Source: JADLEX01 sp964586775
GTDB lineage: Bacteria > Lernaellota > Lernaellaia > JACKCT01
DNA length: 12,983 nucleotides
NCBI GenBank assembly: GCA_964586775.1
Contig: CAZPJD010000127.1
Span: forward strand, 1-12,983
Reading direction: 5' to 3'
The notes below the pieces were generated by a model. That model saw nothing but the letters and a program-made list of their open reading frames with translations. It did not search any database and was not told the origin of the DNA. How positions within the stretch are numbered: position 1 is the first letter of the stretch; every line of letters starts with the position of its first letter. The translations under genes and the position numbers were made by a program. Shown piece after piece: positions 1-10,025 of the stretch.

Positions 1-2002
1 TTCGGCAAGACGGTGTCGCAGCTCTCGCTCGGCGAGGCGGCACTGATGGCGGGTCTGCCGCAGGCGCCGTCGCGTTACAATCCGTTCGCCAATCGCGAGG
101 CCGCGCTCGAACGACGCAGCCACGTGCTCGATCGCATGGTCGAGACCGGGGCCATCGACCGCGCGCAGGCCGACGCGGCGCAGGGCGAGGGCCTGCGTCT
201 GGTCGCGCCGCCGGACCCGAATCGCGAGGTCGCGCCGTACTTCACCGAGCATGTTCGAAGATACCTGATGAAAAAGTACGGATCGGACACGGTCTTGAAA
301 GAGGGGTTGAAGATCCACACGACCTGCGACCTCGACCTGCAGCGCGAGGCGGAAAAGGCCGTGCGCGCCGGGCTCGCCGACCTCGCCAAGCGCCAGGGTT
401 ACATGGGGCCCGAGCGGCGCGTCGCGCGGGCTGATTGGCCCGATTACGTGAAGGGACTCGAGAAGCGCCGGGGCGACGCGAAGATCGCGGCTGGTGCGCG
501 GCTCACGGGGCTCGTCACGCGCGCCGACGCTTCCGGCGCGACGATCGACGTGGGCGGCGCGCATTTCGCGATGGGGCCGGGCGGCGTTGCGTGGGTCACG
601 CGTATCGTGCGCAAGGACATGCCCGCGCGGCTCGGGCCGTTCGGCGGTGTCGATCAGGTGGTCTCGCCGGGCGACGCCGTGCTCGTGCGCGTGATCGATC
701 CCAAGTCCAAAACGTGCGAGCTCGATCAGGCGCCGCACAGCCAGGGCGCGCTCGTGTCGATGAATGTGCAAAGCCGCGAGGTGCTCGCCATCGTGGGCGG
801 CTATTCGTTCGACGATTCGCAATTCAACCGCGCGGTGCAAGCCAAGCGCCAGCCGGGTTCGGCGTTCAAGCCCATTGTTTACGCGGCCGCGCTCGACCTG
901 GGCATGACGCCCGCCACGCGCTTCATGGACACGGCGCTCGTCTTCGCCGACGGCTGGCGGCCGGGCAACTACAGCGGGCATTTTTCGGGCGAGCTCACCC
1001 TGCGGCAGGCGCTCGCGCAGTCGATCAACACCGTGACAATCCGCATCGCGCAGACGGTGACCCCCGCTTACGTCGAGCGCTTCGCGAAGCGGCTGGGCAT
1101 CAAGAGCCTCGCGGGATCGGATCTGTCGATGGCGCTCGGCACCTACGAGGTGCTGCCCATCGAGTTGATGAACGCTTACGCGGTCTTCGCGTCGGGCGGT
1201 CGGTGGGCCGATCCCATCTTCGTGAAAAAGATCGAGGACCGCGACGGCAACGTGTTCGAGGACAACACCCTCGCGCCCGTCGCCGAGTCGATGGAGCCGC
1301 TCGCCGGCGCGCCGGACATCACGGGGCAAAAATCGAAGATCGAGCTGGAAGAGGGCGATCCCGCGTGGATGCTGCCCGAGGACTCGCCGCAAAAGATCGA
1401 GTTCCTCGCGGACTTCAACGTGAAGATGCGCTCGCTCGCCCCCGAAGCCCAAGGGCCCCGACCGTATCGACGACGTGCCGTTGCCCGACTGGACGCGCGA
1501 CGCCAAGGGCCGGATCGTGGCGAAGCAGGTGCTGTCGGAGCAGACCGCGTATCTCATCACGAGCCTGATGCAGTCGGTCGTCACGCGCGGCACCGGCGCG
1601 CGGGCGGCGGCGCTCGGCAAAACGCTCGCCGGCAAGACGGGTACGACGAACGAATACGTCGATGCGTGGTTCATCGGGTATTCGCCCGAGATCCTCACCG
1701 GGGTGTGGGTGGGCAACGACGCGGGCAGCAAACCGCTCGGCCCCGGCGAGGCGGGAAGCCGCACGGCGCTGCCGATCTGGATCGACTTCATGAAGACGGT
1801 GCTGAAGGATCGGCCCGATCTTCCCTTCGCCACGCCGGTGGGGATCGAGACGGCCGTGATCGATCCGCTGACCGGCCTGCTGGCGAACGAGGGTCAGGAG
1901 GGCGCGTACGCGGAATACTTCAAGGCCGGGACCGCGCCGACGCAGTTCGCGCCGAGCCCCGACGCCCCGAAACCCGACCGATTTTTTGAAATGGACTTCT
2001 AG
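1..2002 (+). CDS. mrcA: Penicillin-binding protein 1A (bifunctional transglycosylase/transpeptidase), 5'-partial and frameshifted
   Basis: Class A PBP that polymerises glycan strands and cross-links peptidoglycan in the periplasm. The window opens inside the gene, in the last part of the GT51 transglycosylase domain (FGKTVSQLSLGEAALMAGLP, then QAPSRYNP). An OB-like insert follows (about 490-700), then the transpeptidase. Its SxxK motif is in RQPGSAFKP (Ser codon 859, Lys codon 868), SxN is SIN at 1021, and KTGT starts at 1634. The first two motifs are in one frame and KTGT is in the next: frame 1 runs to 1440, and dropping one C from the C5 run at 1439-1443 continues into the frame that ends at the TAG of 2000-2002. 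As written, translation stays in the wrong frame to 1989 and loses KTGT. An assembly or sequencing error is the simplest explanation; a real null allele is possible. No intrinsic terminator is visible downstream. Family call is confident; the break's cause is open. Confidence 0.92.
1439..1443 (+). other. Frameshift site (C5 homopolymer) in the PBP1A gene
   Basis: Five consecutive C sit where the coding frame changes. With five C the reading is Ala-Pro-Glu-Ala-Gln, off family. With four it is Ala-Pro-Lys-Pro-Lys-Gly-Pro-Asp, leading straight into PLPDW and the KTGT motif. The site lies between the SxN and KTG motifs. Confidence 0.85.
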
Positions 2003-2006
2003 ATCG

Positions 2007-2035
2007 TTGATTCCCTGCACATTGCGTGATATTGG
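2007..2035 (+). promoter_or_regulatory. Candidate sigma70-type promoter for the sdh operon
   Basis: TTGATT (2007-2012, 4/6 to the -35 consensus) is followed after 17 bases by TATTGG (2030-2035, 3/6). A TGn extended -10 sits at 2027-2029. It lies just behind the PBP1A stop and would give a leader of about 100 bases before sdhC, including a T-rich stretch at 2081-2094. The match is weak and the assignment rests mainly on position. Confidence 0.3.
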
Positions 2036-2143
2036 TTACAGATCCGTTTTGGCCATCCGCGTCAAACAACCCTTTGCGAATCTTTTTATTTTTTGGGGCT
2101 GCTTCCACCGTCTCGTCACCTCGCCAACCGAAGGATCCCGACC

Positions 2144-2806
2144 GTGACCAAACCCGCCGCTAACGGGCTGCTGTCGTCCATCGGCAAGAAGGAAATCGTC
2201 GCGATTTCCGGATTGGGCGCACTGGGTTTTCTGTGCGTCCATTTCCTCGGGAACACGACCATCTTCTTCGGCCGCGAAGCGTTCAATGCCTACGCCGAGC
2301 ACCTGCACGCGCTGGGAGTGCTGCTCTACTACGCCGAGCTCGGTCTCGCCGCGGTCTTCGCGACGCACATCGTCTTCGCCGTGTGGGTGACGCTCGAAAA
2401 CCGGCGAGCGCGGCCGGTGCCCTACGCGGTCAAGGCCAAATCCGACCAGTCGCGCTGGGCGTCGCGCCTGATGATCTGGTCGGGCCTGTACATGCTCGTC
2501 TTTATCGTGGCGCACCTCGTCAATTTCCGCGCGAAGCGGGGCACCGACGAGATCGCCGATCTGGTCGGCAACCTGTTTTCCAGCCCCGGCTGGGCGCTCT
2601 ACTACGCCGTCTCCATGGCGCTCGTCGCGTTCCATCTCTCGCACGGTATCTGGAGCGCGATGCAGACGCTTGGCGTCGGCATGGCGAACGAGGGCTTCCG
2701 GCGCAACATGGAAAAGATTGCGCTGGGCGTCTCGATCGTCTTCGGCGTCGGCTTCGGCCTCATGCCCGTGCTGGTTTATCTGCGTCCCATGCATCTGCCG
2801 CACTGA
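2144..2806 (+). CDS. sdhC: Succinate dehydrogenase/fumarate reductase cytochrome b subunit (type B, dihaem)
   Basis: Membrane anchor of a succinate:quinone oxidoreductase or quinol:fumarate reductase; it carries haem b and the quinone site. 220 residues, with about five hydrophobic segments. Four histidines fall in four successive helices: H33, H75, H124 and H164 (or H167). This is the bis-His dihaem pattern of the single-anchor type B family (Bacillus SdhC, Wolinella FrdC). The motif FHLSHGIWSAMQTLG near residues 163-177 is typical of the family. GTG at 2144 is chosen because AAGGA (2131-2135) precedes it by 8 bases; the upstream in-frame TTG at 2093 lacks a ribosome site and adds a non-hydrophobic tail. 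The stop is 13 bases before sdhA, so the genes are co-transcribed. Whether the enzyme works as dehydrogenase or fumarate reductase cannot be read from the sequence. Confidence 0.93.
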   Translation: MTKPAANGLLSSIGKKEIVAISGLGALGFLCVHFLGNTTIFFGREAFNAYAEHLHALGVLLYYAELGLAAVFATHIVFAVWVTLENRRARPVPYAVKAKSDQSRWASRLMIWSGLYMLVFIVAHLVNFRAKRGTDEIADLVGNLFSSPGWALYYAVSMALVAFHLSHGIWSAMQTLGVGMANEGFRRNMEKIALGVSIVFGVGFGLMPVLVYLRPMHLPH

Positions 2807-2819
2807 TCGGAGCCACATC

Positions 2820-4736
<1,917 letters not shown>

Positions 4737-5486
4737 ATGAAACTCACGCTCAAGGTTTGGCGGCAGCCCGACTCGCGCGCGAAGGGGCAACTCGAAACCT
4801 ACACGGTGGACGGCGTCTCGGAACACATGAGCTTTCTCGAGATGCTCGACCACCTCAACGAAAAGCTCGTGCACGGCGGCAAGGAGCCCATCGCTTTCGA
4901 CAGCGATTGCCGCGAGGGCATTTGCGGCATGTGCGGGTGCGTGGTGAACGGACACGCGCACGGCGGGCAGAAGGGCACGACGCTCTGCCAGCTCCACATG
5001 CGCTCGTTCAAAGACGGCGACACGATCGTCGTCGAGCCGTGGCGCTCCGTGGCGTTCCCCGTGATGCGCGATTTGGTCGTCGATCGTGGCGCGTTCGACC
5101 GCATCATCCAAAGCGGCGGCTACGTCTCGGTGCGCACCGGCGGCGCGCCCGACGGCAACGCGATCCCGATCCCCGAAAAAATCGCCGAACTCGCGATGGA
5201 CGCGGCGGCGTGCATCGGCTGCGGCGCTTGCGTGGCCGCATGCCCCAACGGCTCGGCCATGCTCTTCGTCGGCGCCAAGGTCAGCCACCTCTCGCTGCTG
5301 CCGCAGGGCCAGGTCGAGGCGGGCGATCGCGTGCGCGCCATGGTCGCCGTGATGGACGAACAGAAGTTCGGCAATTGCAGCAACCACGCCGAGTGCGAGA
5401 CGTACTGCCCCAAGGAGATCTCGATCACCAACATCGCGCGCATGAACCGCGACTACATGCGCGCGCGCGCGTGCCCGGGAGCGTGA
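4737..5486 (+). CDS. sdhB: Succinate dehydrogenase/fumarate reductase iron-sulfur subunit
   Basis: Electron-transfer subunit linking the FAD of SdhA to the haem/quinone of SdhC. 249 residues. The N-terminal ferredoxin-like domain holds the [2Fe-2S] ligands C58, C63, C66 and C84 (SDCREGICGMC...TLC). The C-terminal domain has C159, C162, C165 and C169 (CIGCGACVAACP), then C214, C220 and C224 (NCSNHAECETYCPKE). Together these supply the [4Fe-4S] and [3Fe-4S] clusters. An extra cysteine, C68, lies just after the first group. ATG at 4737 directly follows the sdhA TAA with no spacer, and GAGGAG at 4721-4726 inside the sdhA end gives a ribosome site at 10 bases. It is the last gene of the operon, with a terminator 20 bases downstream. 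Confidence 0.96.
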   Translation: MKLTLKVWRQPDSRAKGQLETYTVDGVSEHMSFLEMLDHLNEKLVHGGKEPIAFDSDCREGICGMCGCVVNGHAHGGQKGTTLCQLHMRSFKDGDTIVVEPWRSVAFPVMRDLVVDRGAFDRIIQSGGYVSVRTGGAPDGNAIPIPEKIAELAMDAAACIGCGACVAACPNGSAMLFVGAKVSHLSLLPQGQVEAGDRVRAMVAVMDEQKFGNCSNHAECETYCPKEISITNIARMNRDYMRARACPGA

Positions 5487-5505
5487 CGGGATATCGAATC
5501 AGACG

Positions 5506-5536
5506 AACGGCGGGGCCATGTGGCCTCGCCGTTTTT
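5506..5536 (+). terminator. Intrinsic terminator of the sdhCAB operon
   Basis: A 12-bp stem (5506-5517 with 5522-5533, one G-U pair) with the 4-base loop ATGT is followed by a run of T (5532-5536). It starts 20 bases after the sdhB stop. This closes the operon and separates it from the glycosyltransferase gene. Confidence 0.93.
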
Positions 5537-5590
5537 CGTCCGCGCCGCAAGCCTCTGTCGATTCGGTTCCGATTCCGCTAATTTGCCCGT

Positions 5591-7204
5591 ATGTTCCGCA
5601 CCGTGACGCTTCGCCGCGCGTGGCCGTATCTGGCCGTGGCCGCCTTGGTCGGCGCGCGACTCGCGTCCGATCTCGTGTGGCTTTCGCGCACCGAATATCC
5701 CTTCGCCGCGGACTTTCTCGCCTGGGCCGATCAATACGCGCGCGCGCTGCGCAATACTGGGATCTTCGGCGTGATTCGGCACGCGATGGGCGAGTCGTAT
5801 TATCCGCCGCTGCTCTTCGCATTGTGGGGGTGCGTCGGCACGGCGTTCGCCGATCCCCGCGCGGGCGTGCCCGTCGTCTCGGCGATCATCCATCTCGGCG
5901 GGCTTTGTGCGCTCGTCTCGCTTGTGCGTCGAGAAACGGAGCATGCTGCGCCCGCGCTCGTCGCGGCGGCGCTCGTCCTACTCGCGCCGCAGGTCGCGTT
6001 CTGGTCGCGCACGCCGCTCCTCGAAGTCCCCATGGCCGCGCTCATTCCCGTGATCGTGTGGGGCGCGGTGCGCTCGGAGCGATTCACGCACCCGGTCCCC
6101 GCAGCCATCGCCGGCATCGCGGCGGGGCTCGGCCTGCTCATCAAGTGGACCTTCGTCACCGCGATCGCGGGCATCGCCGTCGCGTGGATGGCCGACGCGG
6201 TATTCACGTCGTTGCGGGACAAGAATGGATCGCGTTTCGCGTGGAGAGGATTCGCGGTGGCGGTCGGGGCGGCGCTCGTCGTCGCGCTTCCGTGGTACGT
6301 CTTCGGCCTCGACTGGAGTGCAATCGGCACGCACGCGCCGACCGATCCCACGGACGTCTCCACGCTCGGTTCGCTCACATGGTATCCCGCGCGGCTCGCG
6401 ACGCAGGCCTGGGGAGTCGCCCCGGCGATTTTGTGCGTAGCGATGGCACCGCTGGCGTTCGCGCTGCCGCGCCGAAGCGCCGCGTGGATTGCGGCTATCG
6501 GGCTCGTCGTCGCGTTCGCAAGCCTCGTCGCGATTCCGCATAAAAACATCCGCTACGCGGCGGTGCTGATTCCTTACCTCGCGTTGCTCGCCGCCCTCGG
6601 CATGGGTGCGCTTTATCGATGGGGGCGCGGGGCAGGGGGCGCGGGGCTCGCGATTGGCGTGCTGGTCGTGGTGCTCGCCGCCTCGAACCTGTGGACGCGC
6701 AGCTTCGCGCGCGACCTGTTCCCCAGTTCGACGGGGGATCTGGAGGATGTGCGCGCCGCGTGCCTCGGCGATCACCGGCGCGTGATGGATCACGTGCTCT
6801 CCCACATCGATCCCCGGGCAGAGGCCCCGGCGGCCATTGCCATTCATCCGCTCACGAAAAACACGATGAGCTTCAACTACGACCTCGTCTTCCACACGCT
6901 TGCCATGAACGGCCGCGCGCGGCTGATCGGTTTCGAGATTCCCGGCTACGAGGAGTTCGCCGAGCGGCGCGCCGAGGCCGGTCTGCTGATCGTGCCCGCG
7001 TCGGTGTGGGCGACGACGGGCGACGAAATGCGTGGCGTGATGGTGGACGTGGTCAACACGCTGCGCCCCGGATCGCCGCCGCCTCCGGTGCCCGACGATC
7101 CGCTGTACCGGGCGCGCATCGCCGAGACGCACGCCCTCGTCGAAACGGTCGAGACCGCGTGCGCGGGGCCGGTCGAGATTTACGAGAGGAAGCCCGGCCC
7201 CTGA
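5591..7204 (+). CDS. Polytopic glycosyltransferase of the GT-C fold (ArnT/PMT, GT39/GT83-like)
   Basis: Probable inner-membrane transferase that moves a sugar from a polyprenyl-phosphate carrier to an acceptor on the periplasmic side. Acceptor and sugar are unknown. 537 residues, with about ten hydrophobic segments up to residue 365, then a soluble tail of about 170 residues. Family-like features are a first outer loop with acidic residues (D41, D47), YYPPLLF at 70-76, LLIKWTF at 182-188, LPWY at 233-236, and PHKNIRY at 316-322 (compare the HPRY-type loop of ArnT-like proteins). ATG 5591 has no clear Shine-Dalgarno. A poor promoter match (CTGTCG, 18 bases, TAATTT at 5579-5584) ends only 6 bases before the ATG, so a leaderless message is possible but weakly supported. 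It stands alone after the sdh terminator and converges on the next gene with a 6-base gap. No terminator is visible between them. The broad family is fairly sure, the substrate not. Confidence 0.72.
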   Translation: MFRTVTLRRAWPYLAVAALVGARLASDLVWLSRTEYPFAADFLAWADQYARALRNTGIFGVIRHAMGESYYPPLLFALWGCVGTAFADPRAGVPVVSAIIHLGGLCALVSLVRRETEHAAPALVAAALVLLAPQVAFWSRTPLLEVPMAALIPVIVWGAVRSERFTHPVPAAIAGIAAGLGLLIKWTFVTAIAGIAVAWMADAVFTSLRDKNGSRFAWRGFAVAVGAALVVALPWYVFGLDWSAIGTHAPTDPTDVSTLGSLTWYPARLATQAWGVAPAILCVAMAPLAFALPRRSAAWIAAIGLVVAFASLVAIPHKNIRYAAVLIPYLALLAALGMGALYRWGRGAGGAGLAIGVLVVVLAASNLWTRSFARDLFPSSTGDLEDVRAACLGDHRRVMDHVLSHIDPRAEAPAAIAIHPLTKNTMSFNYDLVFHTLAMNGRARLIGFEIPGYEEFAERRAEAGLLIVPASVWATTGDEMRGVMVDVVNTLRPGSPPPPVPDDPLYRARIAETHALVETVETACAGPVEIYERKPGP

Positions 7205-7210
7205 GCGCGC

Positions 7211-8932
7211 CTAATTTGCGGCGGGAGTCGGTACGGCCGGTGTCGGTTTTTGTGGCGTCGGCGTGGCGGGCGGCGTGCGCGGCACCTGCGCCAGCGGCGG
7301 CGGAATCCGGTCGCGGTGCTGCACGATGGAGTCGTAAATTCGTTTCGCCAGCATCCGTTGCCCTTCGCGGTTCGGCAGGTCGAAGTCGTAAAAGAGCCAG
7401 CGGTCCTTGACGGCGACGAAGTCGTCCTGCGTGCGTACGACGAGCGCGCCGAACTTCGTGGCCTGCTCCAGAAACGGTCTGCGCCACGAGACCATGGGAT
7501 CGCGCCCGAAGACGCGCAGGTCCATCGGCTCGTCGAGCACGATGGCAAGTGCGCCGGATTCGCGGACGAGCGAGAGGGCGTATTGCATGTGCGCGACGAA
7601 CGTCGCCATCTCTTCTGGCACTTCCTCGATCGCGGATTGGTACCGACCGAAATTGTAGGCGACGCGCGCGCTATCGTGTACGATGAAAAAGTCGTTCATG
7701 AGGGAGTTGAAAACGACCACACGGGGCATGACCGATTTCAGGAATGGCTGAATGCCCGGGGGGAATTGCGCCTCCAGACCGTAAATCGGGTCGGACAGAT
7801 TCACGACCTTGAATCGGTATTCGGGAAATTCCGCTCTCTCGTCGAACTGCGTCTGGAGCATGGTCGGCCATGTGGGACCCGCTTTCGTGGTCGGGTCACC
7901 GGCGGCCGGCACGCCGCCGAACACCAGGATCATGTCGGTGTTCGACTCGATGGGGAAGAAGATCTTGCGATCCGGCCGCGCCAGTTCGCGCCGCGCCTCG
8001 AACGCGCGGACGTTGAAGTATCCGTCCGCCATATACGCGCCATAGAGATTTCGCTTCGATTTCTGCCCCGGCAGGTTGTTGTGAATGGCGAACCCCAGCA
8101 CCACCGCGAACGGCAGCATGGGGTAGAGTGCGAACGATTGCGCCACGATGCCCGGCGGGTCACTTCGCCCCCGCAGGGCCGACGCCACCATTCCGTCGGC
8201 CAGCCAGAACAGCGCGATCGCAATCAGCACCGCGCCGATGCGCCGCGCAATCACGTGAATGGTGTCGGGGACAAATTCGCGCTCGCTCCCGTCCGCGAAA
8301 CGAACGACGCAGCTTTCGACGGCGCTCCAGGGCGAACGCCAAGCGGGGACCTTCATGGCGGGGGCGGCCAGCAGATGGATCGTCGGCGACGACAGGCCAA
8401 GCGGACCCTCGTATAGCGGTGCGCCATTCTGCTCCACCGCCACGCGGCCGTCCGTGAAGCGAAAGGTGAGGTCGTGGGTTTCGCCGACCTTTGCCGGGAT
8501 GGGCGTTGCGACCGACGCGCCTTCGGCGGACTGTATCCAGGACGAAACGCCATCGGAAAGGGCCGAAAGCCGCAGCCCTTCATAGCGCTGAGTCTCGCCG
8601 TCGTAGTTGAACAGAACGCCGAGGGTGCTTGTCGTCTCGTTCGGACGGTATCGGATGCGAAGCTCGCTCGGCGGCGTTTCAAGACGAACCCCCAGCATCG
8701 CGCGACCGACGCGCTGATCGGTGGGGACCTTGAGATGGAAAGAGTCCGTCCAAACCGCGGACGTGTGCCATGAAACAACGAGAAAGAGGATGCCGGCGAG
8801 GTTGAGGGCCGTGAAGACCCACATGACGAGCGTGTGCCGGTCTCGCGGATGCAGCCAGCGCTTCGCGCGTTCCCAACGCGGTTTTTCATCGTTGCCGCGT
8901 TCGCCGCGCGTTCGAGCCCGGAATCTCGTCAC
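7211..8932 (-). CDS. Membrane-anchored SGNH-hydrolase-like protein with degenerate active site
   Basis: Numbering from GTG 8932 (573 residues). A basic N-terminus and a membrane segment (about 36-54) lead to a beta-rich, possibly LamG-like region (about 60-220). Two more hydrophobic segments follow (about 232-250 and 270-284), then an SGNH-like domain from about 333. The block I region reads ILVFGGVPAAGD where acylesterase relatives have GGS; V341 takes the place of the nucleophile. Block III keeps an Asn (MNDFF, N413). Block V reads DLPNREGQRMLA, with N521 where the DxxH histidine is expected. It may therefore bind glycan or lipid without hydrolysing. The tail is Pro/Thr-rich. GTG 8932 is preferred over ATG 8959 because AGGA lies 6 bases before it, and a strong promoter would start the RNA at or past the ATG. 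The SGNH assignment is by eye and moderately sure; exact function unknown. Confidence 0.6.
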   Translation of the reverse strand: MTRFRARTRGERGNDEKPRWERAKRWLHPRDRHTLVMWVFTALNLAGILFLVVSWHTSAVWTDSFHLKVPTDQRVGRAMLGVRLETPPSELRIRYRPNETTSTLGVLFNYDGETQRYEGLRLSALSDGVSSWIQSAEGASVATPIPAKVGETHDLTFRFTDGRVAVEQNGAPLYEGPLGLSSPTIHLLAAPAMKVPAWRSPWSAVESCVVRFADGSEREFVPDTIHVIARRIGAVLIAIALFWLADGMVASALRGRSDPPGIVAQSFALYPMLPFAVVLGFAIHNNLPGQKSKRNLYGAYMADGYFNVRAFEARRELARPDRKIFFPIESNTDMILVFGGVPAAGDPTTKAGPTWPTMLQTQFDERAEFPEYRFKVVNLSDPIYGLEAQFPPGIQPFLKSVMPRVVVFNSLMNDFFIVHDSARVAYNFGRYQSAIEEVPEEMATFVAHMQYALSLVRESGALAIVLDEPMDLRVFGRDPMVSWRRPFLEQATKFGALVVRTQDDFVAVKDRWLFYDFDLPNREGQRMLAKRIYDSIVQHRDRIPPPLAQVPRTPPATPTPQKPTPAVPTPAAN

Positions 8933-8942
8933 GGTGTTTCCT
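8933..8942 (-). promoter_or_regulatory. Ribosome binding site that decides the start of the SGNH-like gene
   Basis: On the minus strand AGGA (8942-8939) is followed by six bases and then GTG at 8932. The in-frame ATG at 8959 has no such site. Confidence 0.55.
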
Positions 8943-8962
8943 GAGCGGGAGAAAGACATGGC

Positions 8963-8991
8963 ATGATACGGACGACTCGGTGGGCTTTCAA
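8963..8991 (-). promoter_or_regulatory. Sigma70-type promoter of the SGNH-like gene
   Basis: Minus strand: TTGAAA (8991-8986, 5/6), a 17-base spacer, then TATCAT (8968-8963, 5/6). The expected RNA start is about 8957-8954. That falls inside or just past the ATG at 8959 and about 24 bases before GTG 8932. Confidence 0.7.
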
Positions 8992-9012
8992 TCGTCGCGG
9001 ACGGGGGCGACG

Positions 9013-9049
9013 AAAAAGCGCCGGACGGTCACCAGACCGCCCGGCGCTT
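9013..9049 (-). terminator. Intrinsic terminator after the outer-membrane protein gene
   Basis: A 15-bp inverted repeat (9016-9030 with 9035-9049, one A-C mismatch) encloses the loop ACCA. Read on the minus strand it ends in TTTTT (9017-9013). It begins 11 bases past the stop of the gene at 9061-9900 and lies upstream of the promoter at 8963-8991, so it separates two minus-strand units. Confidence 0.9.
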
Positions 9050-9060
9050 GGTCGAAGCGT

Positions 9061-9900
9061 TTACAGGTTTTCCCAGCCGACGATGAACGAGACGAGCAGC
9101 GTTCCGCCGCCGAGAGAAAGGTCGCCGTTCGTGCGCAGCGTGTCGAACTCGGCGTCCGAATACTCCGCGCCCCAGCCCCTCAGGTCGAGTTGCACGCCGG
9201 CCGCGAGCCCGTTGTCGAAACGGTGGTACCAGTTGCCGCCCAGCTCGAACAGGCCGGTCACGCCGCGCGCGTAAAGCAGCCCGTCGATCTCGGCCTCCGC
9301 GCCGCCGACGCCGACCTTGGTCTGGAGCGTCCACGCGTTCTGTCGCCGATCGCCGGTCAGCCAGCGATAACCGATGCCCGCGGCGAGCCAACTCACGTCA
9401 TAGTGAATCAGCCGGTTGTGCAGGCCCGCCGTACGGCCGTATTCGTCTTCCTCGAAGTTCATCGACGAAAAGCCGTACTCGCCGAGTACCGAGGCCGACA
9501 GCAGGAACTGCCGACCGCGGGCGGGGAAGAACACCGCCTCGACGCCGCCGCTGGTCATCCGCCCGCCCTGAAGGTTGAACTGCGTCTCTTCGTCGCGGCC
9601 GGCGGGCACGTTCTCGAACGTGAAACTGCCGCCGCCGCCGGTCGTGCCGCTGCCGTATCGGCCGAGCAGCAGGAACCAGCCCGTCTCGACCTCGTCGAGA
9701 CCGCCCTCGTCGTGAAGATTCGCGACGGGCGTCGCCGCCGCGGCCGTCGGCGCCGCCGCCGGCTCCGACTTGGTTTCGCGATCCTCCTGGGTTTCGCGAT
9801 CCTCGCCGGCACGATCTGCGTCGTCCGCCCAAACGGGCACGGCGCACATCGCGAAGGCCACCATCGCCACTCCCAACACTCGCCAGAAATTGTTGCGCAT
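9061..9900 (-). CDS. Predicted outer-membrane beta-barrel protein, function unknown
   Basis: 279 residues. Residues 1-25 form a signal peptide (basic start, hydrophobic core, cleavage after AVPVWA). A low-complexity linker rich in acidic residues and Ala/Pro (26-60) contains a duplicated six-residue unit. From about 74 to the end, alternating polar/hydrophobic stretches separated by Gly/Asn/Asp turns suggest about eight to ten transmembrane strands. The last strand is GTLLVSFIVGWENL, ending in Leu rather than the usual Phe/Trp. ATG 9900 is chosen because AAGGGAG (9916-9910) precedes it by 9 bases and it starts the signal peptide. The gene lies 125 bases downstream of the sulfatase-like gene on the same strand. 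A weak promoter match (TTGATT, 17 bases, CACCAT) lies in that gap. A terminator follows. It could be a porin-like or structural barrel; no family signature is recognised. Confidence 0.7.
   Translation of the reverse strand: MRNNFWRVLGVAMVAFAMCAVPVWADDADRAGEDRETQEDRETKSEPAAAPTAAAATPVANLHDEGGLDEVETGWFLLLGRYGSGTTGGGGSFTFENVPAGRDEETQFNLQGGRMTSGGVEAVFFPARGRQFLLSASVLGEYGFSSMNFEEDEYGRTAGLHNRLIHYDVSWLAAGIGYRWLTGDRRQNAWTLQTKVGVGGAEAEIDGLLYARGVTGLFELGGNWYHRFDNGLAAGVQLDLRGWGAEYSDAEFDTLRTNGDLSLGGGTLLVSFIVGWENL
9772..9804 (-). repeat. 18-bp tandem duplication in the linker of the outer-membrane protein
   Basis: A 15-base word at 9772-9786 recurs exactly at 9790-9804 (period 18). On the coding strand this gives EDRETQ-EDRETK at residues 33-44. 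The duplication is in frame and likely came from slippage in a flexible linker. Confidence 0.8.
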
Positions 9901-10025
9901 CGTCGAAAACTCCCTTCCGGTCATTGCCGGATGGCGCGCATGGTGCGTCGCGCGCGGGCGAAAATCAAGAAAATTCGCACGGCGGCGCGAAAGGACGCGA
10001 AAACGAAAGGGAATTTGGGGGCGCG

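Noticed and set aside
7205..7210. Terminator between the convergent glycosyltransferase and SGNH-like genes
   Set aside because: The gap is 6 bases and no stem with a T run is visible on either side.
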